Shown one piece after another: positions 60,962-64,000 of a stretch of 64,000 nt of DNA. Location of the stretch: positions 62,001 through 126,000 of the forward strand of contig NZ_LMDE01000015.1 in the NCBI RefSeq assembly GCF_001425025.1. The letters run 5' to 3'. The number at the start of each line of letters is the position of its first letter. Positions within the stretch are counted from its first letter, which is position 1. This DNA comes from Nocardioides sp. Root122. Its GTDB lineage: Bacteria > Actinomycetota > Actinomycetes > Propionibacteriales > Nocardioidaceae. The notes beneath the pieces were generated by a model. It was not told the origin of the DNA. It did no database searches and saw only the letters and a program-made list of their open reading frames with translations. Both the position numbers and the translations under genes were made by a program.

Positions 60962-62098
60962 TCAGCCCCCGTCGGCGAGCAGCTCTCCGATCGCTCGCAG
61001 ACCGTCGAGGTCGTGGACGTCGCCGGCCATCGCCGGCACGACCGCGGTCGGCACGGCGGGGTGCGAGGCGGCGAAGCGCTCGCGCAGGTGCTGCTCGCGC
61101 TCGATGATCCGCACCCGGTCGGCGTGCAGCCGCAGCAGGCCGGCGGTCAGTGACGAGGAGTCGCTCGACCGGAGCCGGTCGGCGGCGGTGATCGCCGCCT
61201 CGGCCGAGAGCTCGGTGCGTGCCGACGGGCTGACCCGGTTGACCACCAGCCCGGCGAGCGGCATGTCGTCATCGGTGAGCCGGTCGACGAAGTACGCCGC
61301 CTCGCGCAGCGCGTCCGGCTCCGGCGCGGCGATCACGAGGAACGCCGTGCCGTCGGCCTGCAGCAGCGCGAAGGTCTGGTCGGCGCGCTGGCGGAAGCCG
61401 CCGAAGAGGGTGTCGAAGGCGGCGACGAACGTCTGCATGTCGCGCAGCACCTGGGCGCCGAGCACCTTGGTCAGCGCGTTGGTCACCACCGAGAGCCCTG
61501 CCGTCATCAGCCTCGCCGGGCCGCGCGCCGGGGCGAGGAGCAGGCGGATGAAGCGGCCGTCGAGGAAGCTGGAGAGCCGCTCCGGGGCGTCGAGGAAGTC
61601 CAGCGCCGAGCGCGAGGGCGGTGTGTCGACCACGATCAGGTCGTAGGTGCCGTCCTGCCGGGCGTCCCGGTGCAGCTGGCCGAGCTTCTCCATCGCCATG
61701 TACTCCTGGGTCCCGGCGAAGGAGCTCGAGAGCGCGACGTAGAACGGGTTGTCCAGGATCTGGCGGGCCTTCTCCGGGCTGGCCTGGCTCTCCACCACCT
61801 CGTCGAAGGTGCGCTTCATGTCGAGCATCATCGCGTCGAGCGAGCCGCCGGCCGCGCCGTCGACGGCCGGCACCGGCCGCGGGGTGTTGTCGAGCTGCTC
61901 GATGCCCATCGACTGCGCGAGCCGGCGGGCCGGGTCGATGGTGAGCACCACGACCTTGCGGCCGCGCTCGGCCGCCCGCAGGGCGAGCGCCGCGGACGTG
62001 GTGGTCTTGCCGACGCCGCCCGAGCCGCAGCACACGATGATCTCGGTGTGCGGGTCGTCGAGCAGGGCGTCGACGTCGAGCGGGGGAGCAGTCGTCAT
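60962..62098 (-). CDS. ArsA/Get3-like ATPase (second of pair)
   Basis: A 378-residue SIMIBI-class ATPase with deviant P-loop GSGGVGKTTTSA, LTIDPARRLAQSMG, DTPPSRSALDFLDAPERL. It lacks the Cys set needed for arsenite. In M. tuberculosis the equivalent is Rv3680, which pairs with Rv3679. Overlaps the upstream gene by 4 bp. Function is unknown; tail-anchored or metal stress roles have been suggested for the family. Confidence 0.88.
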   Translation of the reverse strand: MTTAPPLDVDALLDDPHTEIIVCCGSGGVGKTTTSAALALRAAERGRKVVVLTIDPARRLAQSMGIEQLDNTPRPVPAVDGAAGGSLDAMMLDMKRTFDEVVESQASPEKARQILDNPFYVALSSSFAGTQEYMAMEKLGQLHRDARQDGTYDLIVVDTPPSRSALDFLDAPERLSSFLDGRFIRLLLAPARGPARLMTAGLSVVTNALTKVLGAQVLRDMQTFVAAFDTLFGGFRQRADQTFALLQADGTAFLVIAAPEPDALREAAYFVDRLTDDDMPLAGLVVNRVSPSARTELSAEAAITAADRLRSSDSSSLTAGLLRLHADRVRIIEREQHLRERFAASHPAVPTAVVPAMAGDVHDLDGLRAIGELLADGG

Positions 62099-63120
62099 GC
62101 CATCCCCTGCCTTCGGAGGAGCTGGGCCAGCTCGAGGAGCGCGCCCCGGTCGATGCCGCCGGCCAGCCGGGGCAGCTCGTAGGTGGGCAGCCCCTCCTCG
62201 GCGACCAGCTCCCGCTGCTCGTCCTCGAGCTGACGGCGTACGGCGTGGTCACGCGCCTCGTCGACGAGCGAGGTGACCAGGTCGGCGTCGACGTCGACCT
62301 TGGCGCGGGCGAGGTCCGAGGCGACGGCGGTGGGGTCGACGCGGTTGCCGCGCACCTGGGCCAGCGCACCGGCGCTGAGGTCCCGCGGGCGGACCAGGTT
62401 GACCACGATGCCGCCGACGGGCAGGCCGGCGGCGCGCAGCTCGGCGATCCCGTCGTGGGTCTCCTGCACCGGCATCTCCTCGAGGATCGTCACCACGTGC
62501 ACTGCCGTGCGGTCCGAGCGCAGCAGCTCCATCACCTTGTCGGCCTGGGTCTTGATCGGGCCGACCTTGGCCAGCCCCGCGAGCTCGGAGTTCACGCCGA
62601 GGAACTGGCAGATCCGGCCGGTGGGCGGCGCGTCGAGCACCACGGCGTCGTAGGTGATCTGGTCCTTGTGGCGTCCGCCGCGCGGGCGCTGGACGGCTTC
62701 GTAGACCTTGCCGGTGAGCAGCACGTCGCGCACGCCGGGAGCGATCGTCGTGGCGAAGTCGACGACACCGAAGCGGTCGAGCGCCTTCCCGGCGCGACCG
62801 AGCTTGTAGTACATCGAGAGGTACTCCAGCAGCGCCGACTCCGGGTCGATGTGGAGCGCGTGGACCTGACCGGCGCGGCCGTCGGTGTCGGGTGCGCCCT
62901 TGGTGATGCGGCGCTCCTCGTAGGGGAGGGGGTCGGTGTCGAACATCCGCGCGATGCCCTGGCGGCCCTCGACCTCGCAGAGCAGGACGTTGCGCCCGGT
63001 GGTGGCCAGCGCCATCGCGAGCGCGGCGGCCACCGTCGACTTCCCGGTCCCGCCCTTGCCCGTGACCACGTGCAGCCGCACGCGGGGCCAGTCGACCGGC
63101 CGATCGGTTGGAGCGGTCAC
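62095..63120 (-). CDS. ArsA/Get3-like ATPase (first of pair)
   Basis: A 341-residue partner ATPase with P-loop TGKGGTGKSTVAAALA, CEVEGRQGIARMF, and LDAPPTGRICQFL. Homologue of Rv3679 by synteny. Both subunits have intact P-loops, so a heterodimer with two ATP sites is plausible. The start is GTG 63120 (GTG 63129 is an alternative); TATCGT lies close upstream, suggesting a leaderless mRNA. Confidence 0.88.
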   Translation of the reverse strand: MTAPTDRPVDWPRVRLHVVTGKGGTGKSTVAAALAMALATTGRNVLLCEVEGRQGIARMFDTDPLPYEERRITKGAPDTDGRAGQVHALHIDPESALLEYLSMYYKLGRAGKALDRFGVVDFATTIAPGVRDVLLTGKVYEAVQRPRGGRHKDQITYDAVVLDAPPTGRICQFLGVNSELAGLAKVGPIKTQADKVMELLRSDRTAVHVVTILEEMPVQETHDGIAELRAAGLPVGGIVVNLVRPRDLSAGALAQVRGNRVDPTAVASDLARAKVDVDADLVTSLVDEARDHAVRRQLEDEQRELVAEEGLPTYELPRLAGGIDRGALLELAQLLRRQGMA

Positions 63121-63222
63121 AGTGCCCACGATAGCGAGGGTCCGCCAGCCACACGTCGGCCTGTGAAGAGTGGCTCCGGCCCACACAGTGGTGCCGATCA
63201 CATGGCCGCTAGGGTGCCGGGC

Positions 63223-64000
63223 ATGGACAAAGTGGTCACCTCGGCGGCCGACGCGGTCGCCGACATCCCGGACGGCGCGACCATCGCCGTCGGCGGTTTC
63301 GGACTGTGCGGCATCCCCTCGGTCCTCATCGACGCGCTGCTCGAGGCCGGCACCACCGACCTCGAGGCGGTCTCCAACAACTGTGGCGTGGACGAGTGGG
63401 GCCTGGGCCGGCTGCTGTTCCAGAAGCGGCTGCGCCGGATGATCTCCTCCTACGTCGGGGAGAACAAGGAGTTCGCCCGCCAGTACCTGCACGGCGAGCT
63501 CGAGGTCGAGCTCACCCCCCAGGGCACGCTCGCCGAGCGGATGCGGGCCGGCGGATCGGGCATCCCGGCCTTCTACACTGCCACCGGTGTCGGCACCCAG
63601 GTCGCCGAGGGCGGCCTGCCGTGGAAGTACGACGCCGACGGCAACGTCGTCGTGTCGTCGCCGCCGAAGGAGACCAAGGTCTTCTCCACGGCCGAGGGGG
63701 ACAAGGAGTACGTCCTCGAGGAGGCGATCGTCGCCGACTTCGGGCTGGTGCGGGCCTGGAAGGGCGACCGCCACGGCAACCTCGTCTTCCGCCAGTCGGC
63801 GCGCAACTTCAACCCGCTCGCCGCGATGTGCGGTCGCATCACCATCGCCGAGGTCGAGCACCTCGTCGAGCCGGGCGAGATCGACCCGGCCGAGGTCCAC
63901 ACCCCGGGCGTCTACGTCCAGCGGGTCGTGGAGCTCACGGCCGAGCAGGCGGCGGACAAGCGGATCGAGAAGGTCACGACGCGCCCCCGCCCAGCGGGGG
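63223..64000 (+). CDS. 3-oxoacid CoA-transferase subunit A (runs off the window)
   Basis: About 259 codons with no stop before the window end. Starts MDKVVTSAADAVADI; contains VGGFGLCGIPSVLIDAL, NNCGVDEWGLG and GSGIPAFYTATGVGT, as in the alpha subunit of succinyl-CoA:3-ketoacid CoA-transferase (ScoA/AtoD). Transfers CoA to acetoacetate or related acids; the beta subunit with the catalytic Glu should follow beyond the window. The family length is ~250 residues, so nearly all of it is here. Confidence 0.9.
   Translation, partial: MDKVVTSAADAVADIPDGATIAVGGFGLCGIPSVLIDALLEAGTTDLEAVSNNCGVDEWGLGRLLFQKRLRRMISSYVGENKEFARQYLHGELEVELTPQGTLAERMRAGGSGIPAFYTATGVGTQVAEGGLPWKYDADGNVVVSSPPKETKVFSTAEGDKEYVLEEAIVADFGLVRAWKGDRHGNLVFRQSARNFNPLAAMCGRITIAEVEHLVEPGEIDPAEVHTPGVYVQRVVELTAEQAADKRIEKVTTRPRPAG

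Overview
The window is very GC-rich, and its coding, tRNA and regulatory style is that of a high-GC actinobacterium. The protein families present (WhiB-like regulator, mycosin-type T7SS, PopR/ClgR-like regulator, YqeY next to a PASTA class A PBP, DUF5063 protein after recR) and the gene order point to Nocardioidaceae, probably Nocardioides or a close relative. The genus is an inference. The block dnaX-ybaB-recR ... lysC-asd ... ponA-whiB-arsA-arsA (48.8-63.1 kb) follows the mycobacterial dnaZX-to-Rv3679 order, so this part is old chromosomal backbone, not an island.

Region by region. 0-4.6 kb: a large HTH-AAA regulator divergent from a two-gene clpP operon; the second ClpP has lost its catalytic Ser and Asp, and a PopR-like HTH protein ending in a degron-like LAA lies convergent to it. 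4.7-6.5 kb: secreted GH16 glycanase and a hemerythrin-like protein. 6.6-15.2 kb: DeoR regulator divergent from a seven-gene galactoside/amino-galactoside operon (GH4 glycosidase, ABC binding protein, SIS isomerase, two permeases, ROK kinase, GatZ-like aldolase subunit). 15.2-24.7 kb: tRNA-Arg, a divergent PEPCK paralogue, a GGDEF-EAL protein, a processive GT2 with a small membrane partner, the canonical GTP-PEPCK, and an HTH regulator. 24.7-28.4 kb: a 43-residue secreted peptide gene, two tRNA-Ser genes, and a MoxR/VWA pair.

28.4-45.9 kb is the most distinctive part. It holds a type VII (ESX-like) secretion locus: eccC divergent from eccD-like, two WXG100 genes, eccD, eccB and mycP. Two different EccD-like subunits are present and no EccE is seen. 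A second, separate operon 4-11 kb away encodes a WXG-like protein, an EspG-like protein and an alpha/beta-hydrolase-fold protein whose nucleophile position is Ala. Between them are a K+/H+ antiporter, a LytR_C protein with a small conserved partner, and a HerA-like ATPase. This interval is bracketed by 31-bp identical inverted copies of a REP-like sequence.

46-64 kb: GDP-mannose and UDP-GlcNAc epimerase-type sugar genes, tRNA-Ser, SRP RNA, dnaX, ybaB, recR, DUF5063, lysC (with an internal beta-subunit start), asd, tRNA-Pro, several small housekeeping genes, class A PBP with PASTA, WhiB/WblA-type regulator, paired ArsA-like ATPases, and the start of a CoA-transferase subunit A gene that runs off the window. 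No CRISPR array, prophage or insertion sequence was seen.
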